This document shows positions 56,443 to 64,000 of a stretch of 64,000 nucleotides of DNA, one piece after another (within the stretch, counting starts at the first letter, position 1; the number at the start of each line of letters is the position of its first letter). The DNA comes from Bradyrhizobium sp. CB82 (GTDB lineage Bacteria; Pseudomonadota; Alphaproteobacteria; Rhizobiales; Xanthobacteraceae), in contig NZ_CP121650.1 of assembly GCF_029714405.1 (NCBI RefSeq), positions 6,701,001 to 6,765,000 on the forward strand. The letters run 5' to 3'. The translations under genes were made by a program, and so were the position numbers. The notes under the pieces were generated by a model. The model worked only from the letters and a program-made list of their open reading frames with translations, did not search any database and was not told the DNA's origin.

Positions 56443-56692
56443 TCCGGGCGATCAAGGCTCCGCCGGCTTGGAAGACTCTGCGATCTCGCCTGCCCGGCTG
56501 GCCAGACCAAGCTTAAACATGGCACGTTCGCCACATAGGGCGCAGTTTGCCAATCTTAACCCGGTTGTCCATCAACCGCAGGAAGCCGGTATTAGGTGAG
56601 AGACGCCAGAGGAGCCGTGCGTCTCGAAGATCAGTTGTCTCAAATCCTTCCGTAAAGCAGTCGTAAACTCGCGCTAAGATGCTTTTTGATGG

Positions 56693-57622
56693 TCAATAAT
56701 GCACAGCGGGATATCTCAGCGCCTCGGCCGCACGCAACCCCGGATCATCTGGCGCCGTCTCCAACGCAAGGAGCATGTGCACATGCTCGTCTTTGGCCCG
56801 CAGCGCCTCGCGCGTGGTCACGAGAATGCGCGTTTGTGGTGCCTCATTCAGAACGCGTTCGACCAATTGCGCCACTGCGTCGACGTGATGGTCGCAGTTG
56901 TCGAGCACGAGAAGAGCTTTTCTGTCACCGAGAAAGTCAAGCAGGCGATGAAATGGGTCTTCCGCCCGTCCCACCGAGCCTAGCGCCGACGCGACGGCAA
57001 TCGAAACCAGGCGCGACTCGGCGAGGGCACCCAGGTGGACAAAGAAGACGGCGCCGTCGAATTCCGCGAACAACGTGTGGGCGATCGCAATTGCGACCAT
57101 TGTTTTCCCAACGCCCGCTGGACCGACAATGCTGACAAAACGACCTGCCGAGAGTTTGGCTAGCAATTGACGCACCGTCTGGTCTAGACCGAGCATTGTC
57201 GCAAGTCGGGCGGGCAGATTGTGTGTTCGACTTGCGATATCAGTACCGGCAGGCTGCGGCGGAGTGCGCGCCACGGCCATTACGAAGCAATAGCCGCGAC
57301 CTGCAACGTTGGAAATGTAGCGAGCACCATCCAGACCATCGCCGAGCACCTTGCGAAGAGCAGAGATATGCACCCGGAGATTTGCTTCCTCCACGGTGAC
57401 GTCAGGCCATGCTCGTGCGATTAACTCCTTATGACTGATAACTTCGCCAGCGCGTTCTACCAGGACGCTCAAAAGATCGAACGCACGACCGCCAATCGAA
57501 AGCACCTCTTCGCCCCTCTTCAAGACTCTCTCAGCCACGGACAGGTTGAATGGGCCGAACCGAAACACGTTCCTGACGCGCGAGCTGATTTCAGGAATGG
57601 ACTGAAGTACGCGCTCTTCCAT
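56693..57622 (-). CDS. Winged-helix/ATPase transcriptional regulator, truncated
   Basis: About 309 residues from the ATG at 57622; possible earlier starts lie at 57700 and 57847. Residues 20-110 form an OmpR/CadC-type winged helix: GGRAFDLLSVLVERAGEVIS, VTVEEANLRVHISALRKVLG, YISNVAGRGYCFV. An STAND-type ATPase follows: P-loop FVSIVGPAGVGKTMVAIAIA and Walker B RKALLVLDNCDHHVDAV. The chain ends at TAAEALRYPAV-like residues, where relatives continue for ~600 residues with the rest of the ATPase and TPR repeats. It ends within 260 bases of the kinase relic. It probably cannot work normally. Confidence 0.8.
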   Translation of the reverse strand: MEERVLQSIPEISSRVRNVFRFGPFNLSVAERVLKRGEEVLSIGGRAFDLLSVLVERAGEVISHKELIARAWPDVTVEEANLRVHISALRKVLGDGLDGARYISNVAGRGYCFVMAVARTPPQPAGTDIASRTHNLPARLATMLGLDQTVRQLLAKLSAGRFVSIVGPAGVGKTMVAIAIAHTLFAEFDGAVFFVHLGALAESRLVSIAVASALGSVGRAEDPFHRLLDFLGDRKALLVLDNCDHHVDAVAQLVERVLNEAPQTRILVTTREALRAKDEHVHMLLALETAPDDPGLRAAEALRYPAVHY

Positions 57623-58010
57623 CGACGAAGTTGCCGCCCTACACCCCTGAAGTCCAATCGGTGAAAGTGGATGGCTCATCGTGTTGGCAGACCTTTCCAT
57701 AAGCATCGCGCGCCACCATCTCGGTCCAGATTCGAACTGACCTAGAGCTTTCGACGCCGCATGCGCTAGGGTTGTATTCGGTGAGTAACCCATGGGCGTC
57801 GCTCCGTTGACGCAGCATAGAGGAGTACTGCGGACGCTAAATCCCACTTAGGTTTCCATTGTTGACCAAATGGATCATACCTTGGTTTTACGAACCAACA
57901 CTGGCTATAGATTAGCGTCTATCGATCCAGATTGGATGGCGGAAAAGGCCCTGCCCCGTGCGGCGCAAACTGGCCTTCGAGTGCCGCTCCCTCGACCTCG
58001 CGTTACCTGC

Positions 58011-58712
58011 TTAGGGAGCTAGAAGCTGTAAAAGCGTTGGATCATTGCGCACGGCAGCTGATCGACCCTCAAGCGCAACCCGACCTCGATCGAGGACATA
58101 AGCGTAGTCCGCTACGCCTAGCGCGAGCTCAAGATGCTGCTCGACAATAACGACGGCGATATCTTTGACGAGGTCTCGCAAGCACCCGGCGATCTCCTCC
58201 ACGACACCGATCCACAAGCCCTCAGTCGGCTCATCGAGTAGCAGGAGCCTGGGACTAGACGAGATGGCACGGCCGATCGCCAGCATTTTGCGCTCACCAC
58301 CGGAAAGTGTTCCTGCCACCTGATCGAGCCGTTGACCAAGCTTGGGGAACCATGCGAGCACCTGGTCAATCGCCAACCGGTCCTGGTTCGCGAGCGCGCC
58401 CACCTCAAGGTTCTCGCGCACACTCAATCGGTTAAAGACAGAATGCTCCTGCGGCGCGTAGCCGAGACCCGCCTGAATTCGGCGCTCGGTCGGCAGTAGT
58501 GTGATGTCTTGAAGATTCAAGACGATGCTACCGCTGCGGGGCGCAATTTCGCCGACAATTGTCTTAAGCAAGGTCGATTTGCCGGCGCCGTTCCGACCAA
58601 GCACCGCTACCGCGCCATGTCTTGGCACCGCCAGAGTTACGTTGAAAAGTACCTGACTAAGGCGGTATGAGACACAAAGGTCGCGGATTTGGAGGAGCGC
58701 TGACTCAGACAC
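58011..58712 (-). CDS. urtE: ABC transporter ATPase, UrtE/LivF type
   Basis: 233 residues from a GTG at 58712 that overlaps the urtD end. It powers uptake of urea or a related amide. Walker A: VLGRNGAGKSTLLKTIVGEI (about residue 35). Q-loop region: GLGYAPQEHSVFNRLSVREN. Signature: AGTLSGGERKMLAIGRAISS. Walker B: RLLLLDEPTEGLWIGVVEEI. His switch: VVIVEQHLELALGVADYAYV. The TEGL after Walker B is typical of this class. It is the last gene of the operon. Confidence 0.9.
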   Translation of the reverse strand: MSESALLQIRDLCVSYRLSQVLFNVTLAVPRHGAVAVLGRNGAGKSTLLKTIVGEIAPRSGSIVLNLQDITLLPTERRIQAGLGYAPQEHSVFNRLSVRENLEVGALANQDRLAIDQVLAWFPKLGQRLDQVAGTLSGGERKMLAIGRAISSSPRLLLLDEPTEGLWIGVVEEIAGCLRDLVKDIAVVIVEQHLELALGVADYAYVLDRGRVALEGRSAAVRNDPTLLQLLAP

Positions 58713-59439
58713 GAATAAGATAGACCTCCTGCACCTTCCGGCTGTTCTGAATGTGTTTGACCGTGCCGCTGTCGATGACCTTGCCCTGATCGAGGACAGT
58801 GAGAATGTCGCAAACATCGCGGATAAAGTCGAGATCGTGCTCGACGATCACTAGAGAGCAGTGACGTTTGATCGGTATTAGCAGCTCGCCCGTTATACGT
58901 CGCTCTTCGAGGCTCATCCCGGCGGTCGGTTCATCGAGCAAGAGAAGGTGCGGTTTGCAGGCGACGGCCATCGCGATTTCGAGCCATTGCTGATGACCGT
59001 GGGATAGCGCGGCCGCTCGCTCCCAGCACCACTCAGTTAGGTGGAATTGTTCGAGCAGGTGCATTACACGTTCATGGAGTGCTCTGCGTGTACATGAGAA
59101 GATCAGACTGAAAGTGGAGCTTCGCGCCTGGAGCGCGAGGAGCACGTTGTCGTACACTGTGAGCGCCGGGAGGACACTGGTGATCTGGAATTTGAGGCTG
59201 AGGCCGGCGCGTGCTCGCTCGGTAGGCGTGGCCGCGGTGATGTCGTGGCCAACGAAGCGGATCGTCCCTCCGGCCGGGAACTCGGCACCGGCCACACATT
59301 TCATCAGCGTGCTCTTGCCGGAACCATTGGGACCGATGAGACCGTGAAATTCATTTTCACCGACGGTCAGGTCGACGCCACCCAGCGCCACCAGCCGCCC
59401 AAAGACCTTGGTTAGCCCGCGCACTTCAAGCAGCGCCAT
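58705..59439 (-). CDS. urtD: ABC transporter ATPase, UrtD/LivG type
   Basis: 244 residues from the ATG at 59439, preceded by GGGGGAGACA. Walker A: GLIGPNGSGKSTLMKCVAGA. Signature: AAALSHGHQQWLEIAMAVAC (SHGHQQ, as in UrtD/LivG-type proteins). Walker B: LLLLDEPTAGMSLEERR. Switch: SLVIVEHDLDFIRDVCD. The SHGHQQWLEIAM form is, as I recall, characteristic of the urea-type rather than the branched-chain amino acid type. It overlaps urtC upstream. Confidence 0.9.
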   Translation of the reverse strand: MALLEVRGLTKVFGRLVALGGVDLTVGENEFHGLIGPNGSGKSTLMKCVAGAEFPAGGTIRFVGHDITAATPTERARAGLSLKFQITSVLPALTVYDNVLLALQARSSTFSLIFSCTRRALHERVMHLLEQFHLTEWCWERAAALSHGHQQWLEIAMAVACKPHLLLLDEPTAGMSLEERRITGELLIPIKRHCSLVIVEHDLDFIRDVCDILTVLDQGKVIDSGTVKHIQNSRKVQEVYLIRV

Positions 59440-60418
59440 TGTCTCCCCCCGAATCGACATGGCGAGTCGGCAAAGAAGGTCTGCCGAAGCTGCCAATCCG
59501 CTCTTGCTCGGAGACCACAAGCCCAATCAGCCCAGTGGGCCAAAACAAAGCAACGACGAGCAACAGGAGCCCGAGGATAATGGGCCAGATCTCAGGAAAA
59601 CTGTCGGCGAGCCAGAAGCCTGCGATTTCGGTGGCGACGACGCCGATGACAGGGCCGATCAACGTACCAACGCCGCCAAGTAGGGCGTAGAGCACGATTT
59701 GCGTTGACAGCACGACACCAACCATATGGGGCCCAACGAAGCCGTCATGGAAAGCGTAGAGACCGCCGGCGAGTCCAGCGATGGCGCCCGACAATGAGAA
59801 TACTGTTAGTTTCAGCCTCTGCGCCTGGTAGCCGAAGAAGAGAATGCGCGTCTCTCGGTCGCGCGCGCCGGCAAGCGCTAGTCCGAATTGCGAACGCACG
59901 ACGAAGCGGCAAACAAGATAGACAATCGCAAGCGCGCTGAAGGCGAGGTAGTAATAGACGCGCCCTTCGGCAAATTCGTAGCTACCGGCAGTCATAGGCG
60001 GGATGGAAGGGATGCCATTTTGCCCGCCAAGATAATACCATGCGCGCGCTAGCCGGTCGGCCACATAGGAGCCAGTCAGGGTGCCCAATGCGATGAAGAT
60101 CATGGTTGGCGGATGGCGCCCAAGCAGCAGGAATGCGCCGAGGGCAAGCGACAAAACCAGGCCCACGGCGAGCGCAGCTGGCAGGACGACAAAAATGGAT
60201 GCAACTCCGAGGTCGCGTGCCACAAGGGCCACGCCGTATCCCGCCGCCCCGAAGAATAGTGCCTGCCCGAAGCTCATGATGCCGGAGTACCCCCAAATGA
60301 GGTCGAAGCTCAGCGCAAGCAGCGCCAGGATGAGGACGCGCGTAGCGAAGATCGTGAGATAGTTCTCGAGCATGATCGGCGCTACCGCAAAAGCGGCAAA
60401 GAGCACGATCTCAAGCAT
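59426..60418 (-). CDS. urtC: ABC transporter permease, UrtC/LivM type
   Basis: About 330 residues from the ATG at 60418 or the TTG at 60427. Around ten membrane helices. Family motifs: LLALSFDLIWGYSGIMSFGQ, LFFGAAGYGVALVARD, GARDRETRILFFGYQAQRLK (the EAA-like coupling loop) and ALLGGVGTLIGPVIGVVATE. It forms the transport channel with UrtB. Its stop overlaps urtD by 14 bases. Confidence 0.93.
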   Translation of the reverse strand: MLEIVLFAAFAVAPIMLENYLTIFATRVLILALLALSFDLIWGYSGIMSFGQALFFGAAGYGVALVARDLGVASIFVVLPAALAVGLVLSLALGAFLLLGRHPPTMIFIALGTLTGSYVADRLARAWYYLGGQNGIPSIPPMTAGSYEFAEGRVYYYLAFSALAIVYLVCRFVVRSQFGLALAGARDRETRILFFGYQAQRLKLTVFSLSGAIAGLAGGLYAFHDGFVGPHMVGVVLSTQIVLYALLGGVGTLIGPVIGVVATEIAGFWLADSFPEIWPIILGLLLLVVALFWPTGLIGLVVSEQERIGSFGRPSLPTRHVDSGGDNGAA

Positions 60419-60496
60419 CGGAATCAATTGCCGCCGGCGACTGCGGAGTGATCCGGCGCTAGTCGACGGCGCGGCTGCTAACTGGTCGGTCAGTGT

Positions 60497-61735
60497 TTAG
60501 CACTCCCGCGGATCGACGAGACCTTCGCTGCGCGCGGCTATCTCGAAAATTCCATTCTTGACGACGGCCGTATAAATGTTCAGCCGGCAGTGCCGTTTAC
60601 CCGGGACCATTTCAGCTGGCCCGCCGGGCCCCTCGCTGATCTTGGCGTGATCGAGCGCGGCGGCGACCTGCTCGCGGTCGAGATTGCCCGCCTCCTTCAC
60701 CGCTACTTCCCACAACTTCAAGCCGCGATACATACCGGTCGCGGCGGTGCCGGCCGTAAGGAGGATTTTACCGGGGAATTCCTTGTCGTATTCAGCCTGG
60801 ATCCTAGCACTAGCCGGATCCAGGGCCGTTACTGTCCGGAAGTAGTCGAGGCAGGCGGCCAGCCCTTCAATTTCCTGCGGTTCGTTGATGCTGAGCGCAC
60901 TCTCATCGTAATAGACGCAAGCGAGCCGGCCACCTTGCTTGCTGAAGCCGGCTTGGTAGAGCTGTTTGAAGAAGGGTCCCACGCCCGGCCAAATGATGGA
61001 GTTGAATACCACTTCCACGTTGTTTGTCATGATTTTGTTGATGGTGGCGCCATATTCTACTTGGTCGAGTGGATAGTACTCTTCGAAGATCACCTCACCA
61101 CCGTTATTCTCGATGAGCTTGCGGGTATATTCATTGAGGACGTGTGGCCAGATGTAATTTGCAGACGGCAGCCCAAAGCGTTTGCCGCCGTTCCTTATCA
61201 GCCAAGGAATGATCTGGTCGCATTGCTGCGCCGGGACTGGTCCGGTGCAAAAGAGGTAGGGCGTGCATTCCTTGCCCTCATATTGCTGCGGATAGATGTA
61301 GAGCGTCTTCCCGCGCGTGACGATGACGTCCTTGATAGCGTTGCGCATCCCACTGGTGACGCCGCCCAGCACGACGTCAACCTTGTCGCGCTGGAGGAGT
61401 CTGTGGACGTTGGCGACAGCGACAGATTCGTCGGATGCCGTGTCCACGATAAAGAGTTCAATCGGGCGACCCAGAATGCCGCCAGCATCGTTGATGTCCT
61501 TCACCACCATCTTGGCGACGTTGGCGTTGGCGTTGCCCGCGTTAGCAATGGTGCCAGTAAGATCGGTGGCGATGCCAACCTTGATCGGTGCCTCGGCAGC
61601 ATTCAGCCAACCGGGCCGGACCACCCAGCTGCTCACGCCGATCGCAACCGCTCCGCTCATCCAGGCGGCGCTCTGTAGAACACGCCTGCGGGTCATCGTG
61701 GAGGTGATGCAGCTGTCCTTAATTTGCTTAGGCAT
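60497..61735 (-). CDS. urtA: Periplasmic substrate-binding protein, UrtA/AmiC type
   Basis: 412 residues from the ATG at 61735, preceded by GGAGGACGAACT. It has a twin-arginine-like leader (TMTRRRVLQSAAWMSGAVAI) and two-lobed type 1 binding fold. The YPQQYEGKECTPYLFCTGPV and VPAQQCDQIIPWLIRNGGKR segments match the UrtA/amide-binding group, as does WLIRNGGKRFGLPSANYIWP. It most likely binds urea or a short amide. The gene order with UrtB first is unusual. The urease operon 13 kb away supports urea, but formamide or acetamide cannot be excluded. Confidence 0.87.
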   Translation of the reverse strand: MPKQIKDSCITSTMTRRRVLQSAAWMSGAVAIGVSSWVVRPGWLNAAEAPIKVGIATDLTGTIANAGNANANVAKMVVKDINDAGGILGRPIELFIVDTASDESVAVANVHRLLQRDKVDVVLGGVTSGMRNAIKDVIVTRGKTLYIYPQQYEGKECTPYLFCTGPVPAQQCDQIIPWLIRNGGKRFGLPSANYIWPHVLNEYTRKLIENNGGEVIFEEYYPLDQVEYGATINKIMTNNVEVVFNSIIWPGVGPFFKQLYQAGFSKQGGRLACVYYDESALSINEPQEIEGLAACLDYFRTVTALDPASARIQAEYDKEFPGKILLTAGTAATGMYRGLKLWEVAVKEAGNLDREQVAAALDHAKISEGPGGPAEMVPGKRHCRLNIYTAVVKNGIFEIAARSEGLVDPREC

Positions 61736-62594
61736 AGTTCGTCCTCCTTTCCGCGATCAGTCCTCCCGGCTTGAACTTGACGAAAACGATAGCGATGACG
61801 AAGGTCAGCACGTCGGCCAGCACGGGCGCTACCGCCCAAGGTAGGGCTGCGCTCAGCATGCCGACCACAGCGGCGCCCACCATCGACCCTTCGAACGAGC
61901 CAATGCCGCCCAACATGATCGCGAGAAAGCCCTCGATGAGGAACCGGACGCCGAGATCGGCAGAAAGCGAGAACACCGGCACTACCAGCGCGCCGGCGAG
62001 GCCCGCGAGGGCCGCACCGAATGTGAAGGTGACGGCATAGAGGGCGCTCGTCGAGATGCCGGACGCGCGCGCGAGAGACGGGTTCTCGAGTGCCGCGCGG
62101 CCGCGCAGCCCAAAGGAAGTTCTGGTTAGCAACAGATAGCTGGCTAGCACCACCGCTGTGGTGATGACGACAATGGCGAACCGCCAACGCGAAAGTTGGA
62201 CACCCCCGACGGTGAACGAGCCGACGATCGGCTCCGGCACCGTGATATAGAGCCCGCCAATCAGGCCGCGCACACCCTCCCGAATGATAAGGCCGAGCGC
62301 ATAGGTTCCGAGCATGGCGACGATCGGGGCGGCATAGAAGTGTCGGATAAAAAGACGCTCGAGAACGAAGCCGATCGCCGCTACAACGAGTGGCGCTCCA
62401 AGCATGCCGAGCCAAACCGGCAGCCCGAAGCTGTAAGCGAGATAGGTGGCGTAGGCGCCGAGGAGGACAAACTCGCCATGCGCAAAGTTGAAGATGCCCA
62501 TCATGCCGGCAATGATCCCGAGTCCTAGTACCACAAGGACAATGACGGCCCCGAAACTCAGAATGTCGAAGGTGGCGCTCAGCGCGCTTTCCAT
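61728..62594 (-). CDS. urtB: ABC transporter permease, UrtB/LivH type
   Basis: 288 residues from the ATG at 62594, preceded by GAGGATGGC; an ATG at 62684 is less likely. About eight helices. Family features: IIAGMMGIFNFAHGEFVLLG, ATYLAYSFGLPVWLGMLGAP, GRAALENPSLARASGIS (coupling loop) and FLAIMLGGIGSFEGSMVGAA. It overlaps urtA by 8 bases and is first in the operon. Confidence 0.93.
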   Translation of the reverse strand: MESALSATFDILSFGAVIVLVVLGLGIIAGMMGIFNFAHGEFVLLGAYATYLAYSFGLPVWLGMLGAPLVVAAIGFVLERLFIRHFYAAPIVAMLGTYALGLIIREGVRGLIGGLYITVPEPIVGSFTVGGVQLSRWRFAIVVITTAVVLASYLLLTRTSFGLRGRAALENPSLARASGISTSALYAVTFTFGAALAGLAGALVVPVFSLSADLGVRFLIEGFLAIMLGGIGSFEGSMVGAAVVGMLSAALPWAVAPVLADVLTFVIAIVFVKFKPGGLIAERRTNYA

Positions 62595-62944
62595 GCCATC
62601 CTCGCCTACTGGAAAACGGAGAGCTGCCTGGGATCGTGCCGCAGCGATCCTCGGCAGTTGTTCCTGCTCAATCACGGCGATCAACCAGAGTTCCTAACAA
62701 AAGTCCGACTTCATCGCGATGGATTTTAGCCGAGCGAAATCAAAGAGCTGAATGGGCAAGAATTCGCGGGTCGGTTCCATAATGCCAATCATACAGATTT
62801 GCTCACCGATGGAGGGGATGCTAAACTGCCTTCTTGGTGCTTCTAGGCAAGCGCGAGAGCCGTGATATCGCCACAGGACAGCACAAACGCGTCCCCAGCT
62901 ACGGCAAGAACATGATCCAATGTTCTTGGCCAGTAGGATCGGCC
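62595..62944. other. Divergent intergenic region upstream of the urt operon
   Basis: About 350 bases between urtB (minus) and the GAF gene (plus). No gene and no clear operator. A nitrogen-control (NtrC or sigma-54) site was looked for by eye and not found. Confidence 0.5.
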
Positions 62945-63454
62945 ATGGTACATCCTATCGAGATACCCTATCATATCGTGCAGAAGTGGCAGGAGATGAT
63001 GGACCTGGTTGGCGAAATCATGCACGTTCCGTCCGCCCTCATAATGAAAGTAGAGTCCCCAAACATCAGAGTTTTCGTCGCCAGCGAGTCCGAGAAGAAC
63101 CCGTGGAAACGAGATGAGGTCGCGCCTCTTAGTGGCGGTACCTATTGCGAGGCTGTGATGGCGACTCGCCAAATGCTGCTTGTCCCTGACGCTCTCCAAG
63201 ATGACGAATGGAAATCGAATCCTGATATTGAACTGGGGATGATCTCCTACCTGGGCCTGCCGATCACTTGGCCGGACGGCGAAATATTTGGGACAGTTTG
63301 CGTCCTCGATAGCAAAAGGAATGAACATAGCGAGGTTCACAGCAGACTTTTGCTACATTGCCGCGATGTGTCGCAAGCTGACTTGAGATCGTTAGTTACA
63401 ATTCACGAACTCGAACAGTCTAGAAGCGAAGATCCGGCGCTTGGTCGACACTAA
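62945..63454 (+). CDS. GAF-domain protein
   Basis: 169 residues from the ATG at 62945, after AGGATCGGCC; an earlier in-frame start is at 62834. One GAF domain fills most of it: MMDLVGEIMHVPSALIMKVE, SPLSGG-like PLSGGTYCEAVMATRQMLLV, ISYLGLPITWPDGEIFGTVC and VLDSKRNEHSEVH. In relatives this domain is followed by a coiled coil and kinase or other output. Here only HELEQSRSEDP remains, so it is short or truncated. It may bind a small ligand. Confidence 0.75.
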   Translation: MVHPIEIPYHIVQKWQEMMDLVGEIMHVPSALIMKVESPNIRVFVASESEKNPWKRDEVAPLSGGTYCEAVMATRQMLLVPDALQDDEWKSNPDIELGMISYLGLPITWPDGEIFGTVCVLDSKRNEHSEVHSRLLLHCRDVSQADLRSLVTIHELEQSRSEDPALGRH

Positions 63455-63646
63455 TACCACCGCGATCATATTACTGGCGCGACCTTTCAATTCACATTGC
63501 GCGTGCACCCAGACAATATATCGAACAGCGAAGTTGATTGATCCGCAAACTTTGGGCGTGCTCTGGTATTATCCTCGCAGTGACACGAGCCATGCCGGAT
63601 ATCACACCCGGCCGATGCTGACCTGGCCTCACGGCGGAGTCGGCAG

Positions 63647-64000
63647 ATGAACCGATTTTCCTGGTTCAGCGGTGATGACGATATTGGTTCTGAGGTGTTG
63701 TGGGAGGACGCCGAACGCCTCGTCCGCAGAAGATGGCGCCTCTCTGCCAATGGCGATAAGCCATCTGTTCTGATGGTGCTTCCGGTCGCGGAGCCCCCGA
63801 CGTCTGGAAGCCTCAATCGTCTCCTACATGAATATGAAGTTAAGGACGACTTGGATGATGCATGGGCGGCCCGACCGTTGGAGCTCGTCCGCGAGCGCGG
63901 GCAGACCATACTCCTGCTCAAGGACCCAGGGGGCGAGCCACTTGACCACTTTATCGGCTCGCCCATGGAGATCGGACCATTCCTCCGCTTCGCGGTCGGC
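63647..64000 (+). CDS. Start of a giant Ser/Thr kinase-ATPase-sensor histidine kinase, cut by the window end
   Basis: 118 residues from the ATG at 63647 to the edge. Segments EVLWEDAERLVRRRWRLSAN, VLMVLPVAEPPTSGSLNRLL, DDAWAARPLELVRERGQTIL and LKDPGGEPLDHFIG match the very N-terminus of proteins I know as trifunctional Ser/Thr protein kinase/ATP-binding/sensor histidine kinase (about 1800 residues). The kinase lobe begins here; the ATPase, GAF and histidine kinase parts would be outside. A relic of a paralogue is at 56090-56442. Confidence 0.8.
   Translation, partial: MNRFSWFSGDDDIGSEVLWEDAERLVRRRWRLSANGDKPSVLMVLPVAEPPTSGSLNRLLHEYEVKDDLDDAWAARPLELVRERGQTILLLKDPGGEPLDHFIGSPMEIGPFLRFAVG

Noticed and set aside
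60590..61678. A 362-codon plus-strand open frame antisense to urtA
   Set aside because: It mirrors the urtA codons, has no recognisable domain and no ribosome binding site; the minus-strand protein is clearly real.
1..64000. CRISPR arrays, tRNA or rRNA genes
   Set aside because: No regularly spaced direct repeats and no cloverleaf-type or rRNA-like sequence were recognised by eye. A covariance-model search would be decisive and was not possible.

Overview
The window looks like a chromosome segment of a Bradyrhizobium/Rhodopseudomonas-type alphaproteobacterium. I infer this from the moderately GC-rich coding style, FixJ-like and DUF4118-type regulators, an alpha-type 5-aminolevulinate synthase, the ccmC-ccmD-ccmG order, and several small secreted or zinc-ribbon proteins of kinds I associate with that group. 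No database search was possible. The segment is a mosaic: intact metabolic and signalling operons alternate with many decayed genes (at least a dozen frameshifted, truncated or remnant genes) and two insertion-sequence traces. That suggests accessory, genomic-island-like DNA rather than core backbone.

Layout. 0-4.3 kb: the sensor half of an adenylate-cyclase-type protein cut by the window edge, a cytochrome b561 scrap, an IS256-family transposase relic and a small secreted protein. 4.5-10.1 kb (minus strand): a catabolic-looking run with a HAD dehalogenase-like protein, an AhpD/CMD-family protein, a 21-codon ORF, an alpha/beta hydrolase with an Asp nucleophile, a D-2-hydroxyacid dehydrogenase, a broken NAD-dependent epimerase and a broken beta-propeller. 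10.8-13.6 kb: a complete Kup potassium transporter fused behind a truncated ammonium transporter. 13.7-18.4 kb: a kinase relic, Dps, MsrA, an MsrB scrap, a DUF417 membrane protein and a PoxB-type TPP enzyme. 18.8-20.1 kb: an IS630-family element with clear ends. 20.5-30.1 kb: a ThrE exporter, FumC, the operon maeA-ndh-(decayed poxB), an oxocamphor-hydrolase-like crotonase, a small secreted protein and a second DUF417 protein.

30.8-41 kb is a signalling block: a soluble histidine kinase, a DUF4118 histidine kinase broken at a G run, a CheY-like regulator, a receiver-PAS-PAS-kinase hybrid, a FixJ-like regulator and an AraC regulator, mixed with an SDR and a FUSC-like protein. 41.9-47.2 kb is a urease operon, ureD-ureA-ureJ-ureB-ureC-ureF-ureG, with no ureE. 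47.3-51.8 kb holds a beta-propeller lactonase and two cytochrome P460-family proteins, and on the other strand a molybdopterin oxidoreductase, a flavin reductase and a DUF6510 protein. 52.8-55.8 kb is ccmC-ccmD-ccmG with hemA. 56-57.8 kb holds a truncated winged-helix/ATPase regulator and a kinase relic. 58-62.6 kb is a urea/amide-type ABC transporter (order B-A-C-D-E). The window ends with a GAF protein and the start of a giant Ser/Thr kinase/ATPase/histidine kinase.

How it fits together: the transporter and urease would import urea and split it to ammonia and CO2. The neighbouring P460 proteins are of a family known to oxidise hydroxylamine, so a reduced-nitrogen theme is possible. MaeA, Ndh, FumC and the PoxB enzymes form a malate/pyruvate oxidation theme. 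The most striking unexplained signal is a ~30-bp motif found five times (23715, 27979, 30281, 30753, and weaker at 41005). It always has the same orientation relative to the next gene start (fumC, maeA, a DUF417 gene, a histidine kinase gene, an araC-type gene), which suggests an undescribed local regulon.
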